The notes: a model not told the origin generated them from the sequence alone. A stretch of DNA of 64,000 nucleotides from Chamaecyparis obtusa (GCA_027943335.1 BSBK01003566.1:677764-741763), one strand, 5' to 3'. Numbered from the stretch's first letter, positions 20,895-34,300 are shown. Made by a program: numbers and translations.

Positions 20895-23800
20895 CTATGA
20901 TAGAACATCCAGATATGCTATCTGCAGGTTTTGGATCTCCTTCCAAAATGTGATCAGTGAATTTACAATTTGTAGATGGGTGCATAATGCATACTGTAGC
21001 TTCTCCATCTTCTCCAAATCTATGCTAGGACCTTGATCATATGTCACCATGGTGGCATCGATCTCCTTGATATTATGATTAAGTATGTCTAATGAGGGCG
21101 CAAGAGCATTCCTTAGCTGAGTCTGCCTAGCCCTTATCTTGGACATCTCTTTTTCTGCCTTCTCAATTTTATCTATCTATCCTTGGTAGACATTGTTACT
21201 CATGTTCACATCAATGGATGGATCTTCTACTAATTTCCTTATGTTGTCTATCATAGCTTATGCTTCTTGTATCTTCTTATATAGATCACTAGTCAACTTG
21301 TCTTGGTTCATACAATCAACAATAACTTTCTGCCCTTTGCTACAAACTCCTTCAAGGATGCTTGACTAGCCTTTAGTGAGCTCAGGTCAAGTGCAAAGTT
21401 GCTAACAAATTCACTGAGCCTCTTCTTCAAATATTTCTCTTTTGCAACTAGGGATGCAAATTCTTGTAGGCTAGAGAAATTACTCTTGAACTATGAAATG
21501 ATTGTACTCACATCATCAACGGAGTGTACCTTAGACACTTTCTTGTCTGCTGGTAACAAGTTGTTCAAGATGTTTACTGATTCTACAAGGAGGGGATTTC
21601 ACATCACTTGTTTCTCCTTGGCTTTCTCCATAGCTAAGACACTGAACTTGATCAGGTCTTCTTCTCCCCAAGAGCCCAAACTGGTTGTGTCAGGTGTCAA
21701 ACTTGACAACAATGCTGTTGAGGGAGTGATAGGAGTGCTATCCATCACTTCTTGTTTTACCTTGATTATTTCAATTGATGGTTCTTCTTTATGCTCACTT
21801 CCTTTTACCTCTTCTTCTCCCTTTTGTTTTTCAACTTCTTTTTCTTTTTCTTCTTCTTTCTTTTCTTCCATCTTTTCTTCTTTCTCATCTGTTATATCCT
21901 CAATCAATACTTCTTCTTGTTGATTGGGAGGAGTGTTACTACATAAGTTTTCAGCCTCTTAAGTTCTGACAAATCCCTCTTCAAACTTGTCCAGATCCAT
22001 ATCTGTGGCTGCCATAGTAACTTTTACATTGTCAATGAAGATTGAATCATCCTTAGGTGTCTCTGTCATGGGCGTACTCTTCTCTACCTCTGTGGATGTG
22101 TCAACTTCATGCGCTAAATCTTATGGACCTATAGATTGTACATTGATGGTCTCTAACTCTTTGGTAGTCATAGTGGGTACTTGGGCTTTGGGCGCAGTAG
22201 TTGGATACATTTGCCTGTTCATGAAGACCTTCTCAAATGCCTTCTATGTTTCCTTAGCCACCAGTTCATAGTTTTTGTCCATTATATGCAGGGTCCTTGA
22301 CTTTGTTCTTAGATGAGGCTTTACTAGATCTAACAATAGTAATTTTTCTTCTAAGGAACATACTAGGAGGGTTTCATCTAAGATCTTTTCCCTTATCCTT
22401 AGATCCTCTTCAATAGCTTGTCTCTTTAGGAACTCTAAGATGTTCCACATATTATCAAGAATCATAGTCTTCAGTTCTAGGACTATTTTCTTAAACTTCA
22501 ACATATGTTTGACAATCATTCCATGTATCTCTGATTTGTCAATCTCATTGTATTTTTCATAGAACTTTCCTACTTGATCAATCCTGCCTTCATCAATGAT
22601 TCTTGTACTTAGCACATTGAGACTAGGTTTGAAACTTACTTTAGGAGGTGCTTGAGTGTTCCTACTGTTCCTTGTTACTCTCGAGGATGGATGACCAATG
22701 CTAATTTCTTTCTTCCTCTTAGGCATTGCCTTATACTCATGAGGAGTAGTAAGGCCAATGGTTTCTTTGGGCAGAGAAGGAGTAACACCAGTATTACCCT
22801 TTTGAATATCAGACTTTTATATCTTCGGCTTCTTTAGCTTAGGATCTTTTGATTCAGTCTTTGTTGTTGCTGTGCTCTCAATTTCCAAAGCAATCTTTTG
22901 TTCCCTTGCTTTGTCTAGGTCTTCTTAAGACACTCCATGAATTCTCAAGATCTCTGAGGTAACCTTAGCAACCTTCCTTTTTGTTGCTGCACTATTTAAC
23001 ATTGCATCAAATTCTCTTATTTTCTCCTCATAGGTTCCCCATCTTGGCTCATTAAGGTCTTTAGGTGCTAACAACAGAACTTGAGCATAAGCCTCTAGAA
23101 TAGGCTCTTCCACTTCATATCCTAGTGGATGAATCCACTTTGTTCTTGGTTCAACTACCTCCATGCATGTTGTGTCTGTCTCAACCATGAAGCAAATAGT
23201 ATCTTTGTATTTTTCAACTATTTTCTCTAGAATTTTGTATCTCATCTGCATCTTGACTCTAAATGTCTTCAACTCCAGTGTCATGTAATCCTTCAAAGTG
23301 CTCTCAGTACATGCCTTGAAGGATATATGTGGCATGGTGGGAATAGTCTTGTTAAGGTATGAATCTGACACCTTTCCAACAATATGGAAGTACATATAAA
23401 TGATCAAAGACCCAAATCTAAATATCTTGGTCTTATCATGCTTGATTGCCTTGATGTTATCAATTAGTTGTGCACACAGGATCTTGCACAAGTTGAACTC
23501 TCCATTCTCTTTTACAAGTCTTATGGCTACAAGAATTGTGGCCGCAGACACACTGTTTACCCTGTTGGTGTGTTGGAACATGTAACCTAGTACCATGGAC
23601 ATCAATTTGATGTCATCTTGCTCAATAGGCTCAATGGTCATTCTACGCCTATCACTTCTTGACTTGTAGGTTTGCTCAACAAGCTTCCTTACATCCTTGC
23701 CTGCTGGAAGAACGACACCTATCTTAGAGAGGCCTGTCATTTCATGAATTAGGTCACCAATAATTTTGACCAGTACTTCACCTATCCAAAATAGGTCATT

Positions 23801-24133
23801 GTGAATTTTTCTCAGTAGAATCTTGATCCATTCTGATTCATAGAACTCATATGTCCTACCATACTCCACAATAGGGTGATTATTCCATCGTGCATATTCA
23901 TACATGAAGGTTTTATCTGGTTTCAACATAGCTTCCATGTGCGCTCTTAATCTATCCAATCCTATTGGTTCTTTCTTACAGTAAATGTATGCCCTAATGT
24001 CCTCGACATGCATAAAACCCATAGGCGTGTGGGAGAATGCCCCTTATAGGTCATCTAGAGTGGATTTGAACAAGTGCCTCTTAAATACATATATTTTATT
24101 CTCTACAACATCAAATACTATAGGAGTAGCCAT
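20895..24133 (-). pseudogene. A2 accessory reading frame of about 1080 codons, function unknown
   Basis: A single frame can be followed from ATG 24133 to about 21330, and after one frameshift to the stop at 20895. The longest open part is 24022-22925 (365 codons). Stops lie at 24044, 22925, 22817, 22244 and 21599, and at several points between and after. Layout: an N-terminal globular part (about residues 1-400, with YARWNNHPIVEYGRTYEFY and DLFWIGEVLVKIIGDLI); a middle region with a Lys/Arg-rich stretch and helices; a Glu/Lys-rich low-complexity tract (about 21900-21790); and a C-terminal helical region (KIRARQTQLRNALAPSLDI). No enzyme motif was recognised. It lies where pol should be, in the same sense as gag. 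The front part vaguely recalls plant 'putative transposon protein' domains, but that is unverified. Confidence 0.65.
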
Positions 24134-24559
24134 CACTTACTTGTATAATGCTTTCTCAAAGGTTTCCAAGAGATTCTGAATTAGTGCGATGAACTAGGGT
24201 TTCTACAACTGATCAAATGCATAACAAGTCACTTAATGAATCAAAATGCAATACTTCTCAATTAATTTCTAGGGCTCTTCTACTCTCTAATCACTCTAAA
24301 TTTGAATGCAATGAGAGATTTACAAACTTATGTGTACTTTAAAGTAGAAAATCTGCCATTAATGCTTGTCACGTAAACTAGGTCATCACTTAAAAATTTC
24401 TATCTTTCATTTTGCAAACAATCAACTAGTGCGCTCTTGCACATAGGATCTACTAGTCTCCAAAAGCTTAAGTCCAAAGGTGCATACTTTGAGAGTGAGT
24501 ATACCAGTTGCATAGGGGGCTAGAGCTAAATTAGCTCCCCCTATGACCTTGAGGGCCAT
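24134..24559 (-). other. A2 spacer between gag and the accessory frame
   Basis: About 430 bases without a convincing frame or motif. It may have held a splice site or internal start for the downstream frame; none can be shown. Confidence 0.35.
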
Positions 24560-25690
24560 TCATCCAAATGTAGATGGTGCATCCACTATGGATGCATCCA
24601 ATACATACTCATCAACCTTGTCCTTCTTTTCTTCTGACCAAATCAAGCTCGCATCCTCTGAAGCTTTCACAAAATTATCTTCTCCTTCGGGATCCAAAAC
24701 TGGGTCTTCGAGATTTTTAGGGCTTTCCCGACCTTGCGTCCTTGATTTGCAAAACTTTGAGATATGTCCAGCCTTGTTACAAGAGTGACAAATGATTGGA
24801 GGCCTTATATTCCTTGACACATTGACATGAGTCACCATTTTACATTGTCTAGCTGAGTGACCATTATAGTTACATATTTGACATATAACATTTTGAGAAC
24901 TTCTTATATTTGACAGATTCTGATTTCTTTGATTATACTAAGTCCTGTTCTTTTGAATTGTCTTGCAATTCATAGCTCTATGACCAAATTTATTGCATGA
25001 ATAACAGTAGCCATTGAAAGGTCTTACCTCTGTACAGTTCCTTGCTATGTGTCCATGCTTTTTACATGCATAACAAGTGCGGTCTTCTGGCTTGCACTCA
25101 TTCTTAGGTGGTTCAATATGATCCTTAGTCTGACTTCTAGTCTCCTTAGCATTTGAGGTGTCTTTTGGTGCTTTCATTCTTGCTCACATGTTGTCAATTT
25201 GATTTTGTGCTTCATTGTATCCAATGCAACTAGTATCTCCTTTAGCTCTTCTTGCATACAAATGAGATTCTATCAAATCAGAACTGGTGTGTAATTTATC
25301 AATGTGATTCTTAGCATCTTTCAATTTAGATTCCAAGCTTTCTTTGTTGTTCCTTAGCTCCAAGATTTCCATATTTTCTTGCCCCAATTCTTCATTCAGT
25401 TGAAGGTTCTCTTTGATTTGTTCATCACAAAATTCTTGATTGTTAGTCAGCTTATCATGTAATTCTTCAATCTGTTCTTTTAGAGATGAATTTTCTTCAC
25501 TGAGCTTTTTGATCATAATCCCTAAATCACTGGTAGAACATTCTTTTAGATCCTTTCTTAGCCTTTTGATGACTAATTGAGCATCACTGAGTTTCTCCTT
25601 TAGTTCTTCAATTTCTTTTTTAGATCTGTCCAGGTCTTCAAGAGCAGCTTCAAGATTTCTTTTTAGATGTTTCATTTATGCTTTTTCCAT
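24560..25690 (-). pseudogene. gag: A2 gag with four zinc knuckles
   Basis: One frame runs from ATG 25690, 41 bases after the primer site, to TGA 24560. Residues 1-165 are a long charged heptad-like segment (EIEELKEKLSDAQLVIKRL), a likely coiled coil. Four CCHC knuckles follow at 25075-25034, 25006-24965, 24883-24842 and 24790-24749 (such as CYACKKHGHIARNC), then an acidic tail. Stops are an early TAA after codon 4, TGA at 25184 and TAG at 24938. Coiled coil plus knuckles matches the A1 gag plan. Its role would be packaging RNA in the particle, here probably together with partner proteins. Confidence 0.82.
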
Positions 25691-25730
25691 GATCTCCTCA
25701 AGTGGTTAAAATTCTTTGCTGAGGACCAAA

Positions 25731-25742
25731 GCTCTGATACCA
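25731..25742 (-). promoter_or_regulatory. A2 primer binding site (initiator tRNA-Met)
   Basis: The minus strand reads TGGTATCAGAGC exactly, 2 bases from the 5' LTR end. Confidence 0.92.
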
Positions 25743-25744
25743 AT

Positions 25745-26455
25745 TGTTAGGAATGGGAACACTGAGAGTGGAGGTGAATAAGTGTTCACTGTATTTTATC
25801 TTTTCACTTAATCTTTAAACTGAGCTTAAATGCTTAACTACTGAAATGAACATCCACATAAACATGAAACATGAAATCAACACATAACACCAATATGGTT
25901 ATGGGGAAACCCAAATAGGTAAAAATCCTGGTGGGAATTGGCACCCACTAATATTATGTACTAGTGTTTTATGATCCTTGTTAGAAGATCCTTAACCCTA
26001 TTAGGAGTTGCTTTACAATGTATTAAGTACAGTAGACCTTGTCAAGGGTCAGACCGTGTTAGGAGTCTTTTACAATAAACCCTATTAGGGGTGTGGACGC
26101 ACTGTCCTAGAGCTCACTGCTCAAGTGGTGAAGGCTACAACCTTCTGATCTTAGATACACACTATATCTGCTGGATGAATTGTTACTATGACATTGCTTG
26201 TCTGATTAGTTCCTTTTATGCGCTGATGCTTTGACCTCATGCAAATCTCTAATACATCTTATAGACTCTTCACACACTATTTCTCTGCTTATCTCAACTC
26301 TACTACAACTTCCATGCTAATTAAAATGGGCGCATCTCATATTTATATGCGCATACAAAACAAATAACTAGGTCAGCCCTTTAACCGATTACATACAATG
26401 CTTCCAATTGAATTGGCTCAAGCATGTTTACAAACAAACATATTTACATGTCGAC
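25745..26455 (-). repeat. A2 5' LTR, primer-site-proximal piece
   Basis: It matches 19569 to about 20280 of the left LTR, then stops at the B2 insertion. The remainder is at 41498-41907. The last five bases (26451-26455, TCGAC) are the likely target duplication of B2. Confidence 0.92.
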
Positions 26456-27703
26456 TGTGTGTGTGAAAATTGTACCTAGCTACAAACACAACACTTCAGT
26501 AAAACATTAGAGGTTAGCAAAATCAAAATCTGCAAATAAATGAAACTAAGCTAACCAAGCGATTTACTACCTTCTAGTAGGTGCGAGTATGACATTCTCA
26601 GATTAGACCAAGATCAGTGACTATGCAACACCTAAATGAAGGATTTAAAATGATGAAAGCAATGAAATATGAATGCAAATTAATCTATTTTTTAAAAAAA
26701 ATTTATGCAATTAGATGAAAAACTTGATATGAAACTAATCTAGAATTGAATGAAATGATATGCAAATTTAATCTAACAATGCTATGAAGATGAATGAAAA
26801 AGTATGCAAAAGCTATGAAAAACTATGAAATGATCTCACAAAATTGCATGTCGCAAAAGCTTTGTTCTTTAGTTGTAAATTCGCTAGAGTAATTATGCAA
26901 ATTTGAGAGATAATTTGTGAAGAGCTGAGCCTTGATTTTATAGAAATCCAGGGCTTGAGGATGCATTGAGAAAAGCCATAAATCACTCTTGATAAACTCA
27001 GGTTGATTTTTGAGTTAACAAGAAATTAAGAATAAATAAACTCATAAAATCATGCAAAAACAGTTTTTATCTCAAAATAGAGTTTAGTTCTCTTTTTCAA
27101 CTCATCATCACATGTTGAGTTTAAATTTAAAATTGGTTGTTAATTTCTAGTTGCCTGCTTTTCTGAATGTGCATGATTTAATATGAATTCATTTAATAAA
27201 TCAAGTGATTTATTTTCCACTTAACTAGTTTTTTTGAATTAAAACAATTGATTTATGGGTTAATCAATTATTAAATCAAACTTTATTCCAATTAAATCAT
27301 TAAATTTGACAACTTTGATTTTAAATCAATTAAATAAATATTCAATTGATTGTTTGTAGGAATTTTGATTTATTGTCAAAATAAAAATAATATTAATTAG
27401 GAATAAATACAATTAAATCTAATTAAATAATTAAGTGGCAGAATTAAATTAATTAATTAAATATTCATCATATTCAATTAATCAACTTTAGGATAAATAA
27501 TGACATTTATCACCAAATAATATTCAATTAAAGATAATTATGATAAATTAGGAATATTCCCCGATGTAGAATTAAGCTAATCAATTAGGTTTTTAATAAA
27601 CGAATGTGCAGATGTGCCTTAGGTTAGGACTTTGATGTCGATTTCAATCGAATTATTGATGTAAGAGGTTAATGAACCTATAACACATTTTTGGAGTATT
27701 ACA
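26456..27703 (-). repeat. B2 3' LTR (left copy)
   Basis: 1248 bases, paired with 40249-41497. The AT-rich half is nearly identical between the two copies. A TATA-like CTATAAAA on the minus strand (26936-26943) is kept in all four LTRs of B2 and B3. Confidence 0.94.
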
Positions 27704-27718
27704 TTTTGCCCCTCTTTG
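27704..27718 (-). promoter_or_regulatory. B2 polypurine tract
   Basis: The minus strand reads CAAAGAGGGGCAAAA directly before the 3' LTR start TGTAATAC. The same tract occurs in B3 at 46984-46998. Confidence 0.88.
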
Positions 27719-30090
27719 AATTACTATGCGAAGCGTAGTGGTTCAAAGATTAATCTATTTTTGATGTTGAAATTGATTTAAAAGATGAACCAATTTCGAG
27801 ATAGAAACTGATTGAAAGATTGGAAAAGTTGATTCAGGTCCTAGTTGACCAAGAATTGTGATGATGTTAACTATAGCAACAATGAACCGGTGATTACGAA
27901 AAAGTATCAAAATGCCTGATTCTGAACCTTATGATTACAAAGAAGTGAGTGACCTGATTGTCCAAAAGAATCGAAATGCTATCACATCTGAACCCTTCAG
28001 TTACGAAGAACTAAGGAAATAACACTAATGAACCGATGGTTACGAAAAGATGATACAGTTTACAAGATTAATAGAATACCAGATTGATATGGATATCGAT
28101 GAATATGATATGCCCCAAGTGATATGCCCCTATTGACGAGGTCTTTTAATGAATCAACAACTAGACGTGGTTGTTGTCTTGATTACTGAGAGAAGATTTG
28201 ATTTACAAATTTGAATGATATGCGATACCATGCCCCCTTCGGGATGCAAATCAAAATTTGACAAGAAAAGTCAGCATTGAATGGTTCAGAAGCATGTTAA
28301 TTTATTGAAGAAGTGATTGTACATGTTTAGAAATGTGTTCTACATCGTTTGGAGGTCTTGAAGATCAAGTTTGACTAGGTTTGACCATGAGTTGACCATG
28401 GTTGACCAAGTTGAAATTTTGATAGTTTGATGTTAGGTAATCAGTTAAGTTGAATTCTGGATTTCTCTGATGATTGAAGGTCGATTATGCAAGCAGTTTG
28501 CCATCCTGGGTCCAAAAATTTTAAATCACAATTTTGACAAAGTAAACAATCTCAAATTTTGATTTTGATCTCGAAAATGGATTCTACTTGCTGTTTAGTT
28601 GGAGGGACCTTCATACAATGCTGAGTCCTTGTGTCATGTTTAGCATAGTTTTGAAGAATCATTTGAGTGTCAAGCTGATTTGGGAAATCGTGAGATAAAT
28701 GTAATCATGCAAAGTGCAAAATGAGATGCAAACCTAAGACCTAGGACCTAGTCACTGCTCATGTGTCGGTCATTTTCATCATTGAATTTTTATTAGGTAA
28801 CCGGATAAATCAATACAATATCCACTAGTTAGGAAATTATGAATATATGAATATTGATTTGTATGCACAAGAATCAATACAACGCCCACTGGCTAGACAA
28901 CCAAGGACATATGAATATTGATTTTGTTTTTCAAATGTCGAATTAGATATAAGCACCAAGGCACAAATGCCAGGATGACCTAAATATCATGTCCATTTTG
29001 ATATAGCAATTTGTATAAGCATCAAAACATAGATGTCGTGATGAGTAGAATACACCTTGCAGAATAAACACATCAAGCAGTCAAGAGATCATTCTAAATC
29101 CAGTGTGAATTACCCGTAGTGACCCTTTATCGTTCATATCCTTAGGTAAGATTGCATTTCACAGTAGGAGTAAGAACTTTCTCAAAAAGACAATAGTTAG
29201 ATCAAACTTCCTTCAATTTTTTGGGTATCAATGGTTGAGGTACGCATGGCCATCCAATACGAGATAGAGGCTCTTACAGACGGACAATATTTCAATCTAG
29301 AATTTCCAAAGTTGTTAGATTTTCACATACAAGCAAAAAATAAAGAAAAGGTTATGCCCCCAGTCATCACTCTCTAAATACCATAAATGACATCATCAAA
29401 GAGCTTGAAAGGACACAATATGCAGAAATCTCAATGTGAATCAGTAAGCATACAAGGAGATAAAAGCATGTAAAAGCAATGATTGTTTTCAATTTGTGTT
29501 GATGTTTGATTTCGTTGTTGTAGATGCAAAATCCTTTCTGGAGAGGAGATAGACAGACTTACTCAGATGTAGCTTCAAAGGACTTTGACTGGATATGACT
29601 CGTCTAAGATACTAAGGACTATAGGATATGACTTTGATTGCCCCCAAGTTTGAACATTGATAGGATATAGACGTTTGAGCCGATTGGTGCACATATTGAC
29701 TTTATTGAAAACAGGAATGCAGAAACAAACCGAGAGGTATGTACAAACTAAAGCAAGATTAAAAGTTGGGAGAGACCAAGATTGCACTAATAGATAGAGC
29801 ATTTTGAAACAAGTGGCACCCATTTGCCAGGTTTTCACCATCTTGGCAGAGATTCTATTTTTGCTACCAAGGTGCCTGTTTCCAGGTTTTCACCAAGGCA
29901 CTTTTTCTTTTTCTCATTTTTTTGTATTTTTCATTTTTTTCAATTTTTTTGTACTTTTGATATTTTTTTAAAAAAAATTTGTGAATCATCAAGGCACCTA
30001 TTGCTAGGTTTTCACTAGGTTGTTCATTTTTTCAGGACTTTTTCAGATTTTTATAATTTTTTCAAGACATTTTACCATAGACTGAATGTC
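27719..30090 (-). other. B2 trailer between integrase and 3' LTR
   Basis: 2.4 kb of noncoding sequence that stays alignable with B3 46999-49290. It holds four copies of a motif like TGAACCGATGGTTACGAA (about 27885-28050). A duplicated block of about 70 bases with AATCAATACAA and ATATGAATATTGATTT spans 28808-28925. A T-rich section (about 29815-30025) repeats AAGGTGCCTATTTCCAGG-like units. No reading frame above background was seen on either strand. Confidence 0.7.
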
Positions 30091-31327
30091 TTAGGCATAG
30101 AATTTCTTCAGATGGAGAACATTGATTGGTTCTTGGAGCTGTTCTCCCTCAGTTGTTGAGAGTTGATAGGCTCTAGAGTCAAAAGTATAAGTGATAACAA
30201 AGGGACCCAACCAGTTTGGTTCAAACTTCCCCTTGCGTTCTCTATGTGATTGATTTTTAGGATTCTCTCTCAAGACTAGATTGCCAACCTGAAATTCTCT
30301 ATGTCTAACTTTCTTGTTGTAACCTCTAAACATTCTCTTTTGATATACTCTGAGATGATCATACGCTGCTTGTCTACGCTCATCTAGTAGTTCAAGTTCT
30401 TGCAACCTAGACATTCTATAGTCATCATCAGTTACTAGACCATGCATTCTGATTCTTAGTGATGGGATTTCAACCTCAATAGGTAGTACCACTTCAGACC
30501 CATAAACTAAAGTGAATGGTGTAGCCCCAGTGGGTGTTCTGATACTTTTTTTGTAGGCCCAGAGAGCTAGATTGATCATGAGATGCCAATCTCTTCCTAT
30601 TTTATTAACTGTTCGGTGCAATATTTTCAATAGATTCTTGTTTGAAGCCTCTGCTTGTCCATTCCCTTGAGGATAGTAGATTGATGACTAATGTTGTGTA
30701 ATCTTGAATTTGGTACATAGATCATCTAAGTCTCTGTTCTTGAAATTTCCACCATTATCTGTGACTATAGAATGTGGAATACCATACCGACATATGATGT
30801 AGTTCAAGATGAACATTGAAATTTGTTTGCCAGTTGCTTGAGTCAAAGGGACTGCTACCCATTTTGTAAAATAGTCTGTAGCTGTAATAATATGAGTATG
30901 TCCATTAGAAGAATGAGGATGTATGGCTCCTATAAGATCAAATTCCCATTGGTGAAAAGGCCATTGTGTAGTAAAGGGAATTAGATCTCTCCCTGGTGCA
31001 TGAATTAAGTTGCCATGTACTTGGCACTTTTGACAGTTCATAGAAAAATTGATAGCCTCTTTTTCCATTTCAGGCCAATAGTACCCAGCCCTAATAAGTT
31101 TTTGAGCTAGTGTTAAACCATTGGAATGTGATCCAAAAATACCATCATGGACTTCCTCTAATGCACGTTGAGACTCTTCCCTTTCTAAACATCTAAGGAG
31201 TGTACTATCTAGACCTCATTTGTATAGATCGTTACTAATGATGACATGCCAGGATGCATTTCAGATAAGGTATCATTTCTCATGGTGGTTGAAGGTATCA
31301 GGAATGATTTGATCTTGGAGATAGAAA
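30091..31327 (-). pseudogene. pol: B2 integrase
   Basis: The zinc-binding front part is decayed (about 31070-31320, several stops). The core shows CQKCQVHG, WEFDLIG (first Asp), VTDNGGNF (second Asp) and YYPQGNGQAEASN (Glu). The C-terminal domain is open at 30630-30091 (GPFVITY, INVLHLKKFYA). A stop separates the two open parts just before the Glu motif (about 30688). A frameshift relative to the RNase H part lies between 31341 and 31068. No chromodomain follows, as expected for Tat elements. Confidence 0.9.
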
Positions 31328-31340
31328 AAATGTTTTTGTA

Positions 31341-34300
31341 TCAGGATGAATCATGACCAACAATAATGTAGATCATACGGGTTTTGGGGGAATCATATGC
31401 AGGATAAGATAGTGCTTCTAACATGAACTCGTAGCATAGCTCATGTTCGGGCTGCTGTAATAAAGTAGAGAGCATTGCCATAGCATCAACAACCCTGTTC
31501 TCCATTCTAAGAATTTGTTCAAAGGTGATAGGTATGAAATATTTCTTTAGATCATCTACCATTCTCTTGTATGGGATTAGCTTTCCATCTTTCATTTGAT
31601 ACACATCATTGACTTGGTGTATTACAAGTTGTGAGTCTCCATGAATGTGTAGTTCTGTTACTCTCCATTCAATTGCTATCTTCATGCCATTAAGAAGGGC
31701 TTCATATTCAGCAATATTGTTTGTGCAAGGAAACTTGATTCTGAATGCTTTAGGGATTGAGTATCCTTGAGGAGTGATGAATAATATGCCTTCTCCAGAT
31801 CCATTATGTGTATAGCAGCCATCAAAGAATAACTTCCATGCTCTAGAAGAAAGATTCATGATAGAGGAATTTGGTAATTCCATTTGCATTGGTGTATCAT
31901 CAAACAAAGGTGCGTCAGCCAGTTGATCTACAATTACTTGGCCCTTGATAGCTTTTATTTCAACATATTTGATGTCAAATTCACTTAATAGCATCACCCA
32001 TTTAGCTAACCTTCCTGTGAGGGCAGCTTTGCTTAGGAGGTACTTTAGTGGATCAATCTTAGATACCAAATGTGTGGTATGAGCTAACATGTAGTGTCTT
32101 AGTTTACGTGATACAAAGATCACAGCTAGACAAGCTTTCTCAATCATTGAATAGTTCTTCTCATATGCTACCAATGTTCTACTGATATAGTATATAGCTC
32201 TTTCCTTCTTGTTCTCATCATGTTGTGCTAGTAATGCCCCCAGTGATGTATTTGTGGTGGAGACATATAAGATCAATGGATTCCCTTATATAGGAGGCAT
32301 CAAAATAGGAGGATTTGATAGATATTTCTTGATATGGTTAAAGTTCTTTTCACATTCCTCATTCCATGCAAAGGTCACACCTTTATGTAATGTCTTTGTG
32401 AAAGGTTGTGATATGTTTGCTAGTTGAGAAATGAAGCGTCTAATAGATTGTACTCTCCCTTGTAATGTTCTCATTTGACTAATATTCTTGGGAGGTTGCA
32501 TCTCCATGATAGCATTAACCTTTGCCAGATCTACCTCAATTCCTTTCTTTGAAACAATGTACCCAAGAAGTTTTCTAGAAGTTATGCCAAAAGCACACTT
32601 CTTAGGGTTTAGCCTGAGACTAAACTTCTCCATTCAATCTAATATTTTTCTCAAATCATTTAGATGTTTAGATCTTATCATAGATTTTTCTAAGGTATCA
32701 TCAACATAATCCTCCATAGTACGATGCATCATGTCATGAAAAATAGATGTCATGGCTTTTTGATATGTAGCACCAGCATTCTTAAGCCCAAATGGCATGA
32801 CATTCCAACAGAAGGTACCCCACGCACATGTGAAAGTAGTTTTTTCTTGATCTTCTGGAGCAATTTTTATTTGGTTGTATCCAGAAAAACCATCCATCAA
32901 AGAATCCATCTCAAAGCCCGCAGTCATGTCCACTATCATATCAATATTAGGTAATGGAAAATCAACCTTAGGGCATGCTTTGTTTACATCTCTAAAATTT
33001 GTGCACACTCTGATTGATTTATCTGGTTTAGAAATAGGTACAATATTATAGATCCATTCAGCATAGTCAATAAAATGGATGAATTCAGCTTTTAGTAGTT
33101 TCTCTAATTCAACTTTTACCAAGAGTGCAACATGTGGATGCATCTTTCTTAATTTTTGCTTAACAGGTTTGACCCCTGGAGCTATAGATAAATGGTGCAT
33201 TATAAGATCAGGATCCAACCCTGGCATATCTGAATATTTCCATGCAAAGTTGATCTTCTTTTTTGTTAAGAATGTGGTAAATTTTTTCTTTTCTTCTTTT
33301 GATAAGGATTGTGCTACATGGATCAATCGTGGTTCTTCTATTGTTCCCAAGTTGATGGATTGAGTGGGCTCAATTAGAACTAGAGATTTGTCTTGTAAAT
33401 GACTCGAAAGGACATCAACTATCTCATCCTTAGGCACCTCAGAGAGGTTTTCACCTTCGGATACATCTTTTATTTTTACTTTTGTAGGTTTTGGGACTGC
33501 CACAAAGTGGTTTTCACCCTTAGAACTCCTTTTCTTTTCTTTTTTATTTCTATTCATTTGACTAAGATACTTGATGTCTGAATCCATCATGCTAATGTTT
33601 GGTTCACTGATGGAAGTCATCATAGGCTCAACTACATTGAGGTAGCAAGCAAGGGCATAGACATTTGGAAAGGTATAGATACCTTGGCTTGGATTCGTGG
33701 AGGTTTGGTCAAGAAGTTTGAGATGTTGGATAGTCAAAGCGGTGAAAGATTGGGAAATAGTGTTTACAGATATGGATCTGTCATCATTGGTCCTAACCCA
33801 ACTCTTGAGTTCAAAGGTGATATTACAACTCAAAACGTTCAATTCATGAATAGGCTCAATGTCATTATGGGATTCCACTTCAGCCATTGGTGGATCAGAC
33901 TTGTTAAGTTCATTATTTCGCTCTAGACTTACGTTGGGTTTTGGTGCATATTGGTGAACAACATCAATATGTTTTTCTATGATAAGTTCATCTTCCTTTG
34001 GAATGGCTCCCCATTCACAGTTATTTGATTCCTCATCTATGCCTCTAGGAAATCTAAGAATATGTGTAAAGTTAGGATGAATAACCCAAGAAGGGTTACC
34101 CTCAGATTTTGATTTGAATTCATACTCATGGGAATCTATTTCAGAATAACTACCACCTTCTTCTTTATATGTTTGATTGCCTTCAAGATCAGCTGGTTCT
34201 TTTGGTGCAATTGTCTCTTGTTCTATAGTAGGTTCTTGTGTTTCTACTACATTGATTCTTTTTACTGGATCATCTTCAGCTTCAAGGAGGCCTTTTATTT

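Noticed and set aside
21399..22271. Plus-strand frames of 174, 64 and 94 codons
   Set aside because: They are antisense to the A2 accessory frame; their Ser/Phe-rich composition mirrors the Glu/Lys-rich minus-strand coding.
28081..28260. Antisense gene in the Tat trailer (plus strand, also 47284-47481 in B3)
   Set aside because: The B3 frame is 65 codons, while the B2 counterpart is interrupted. Short repeats explain the similarity.
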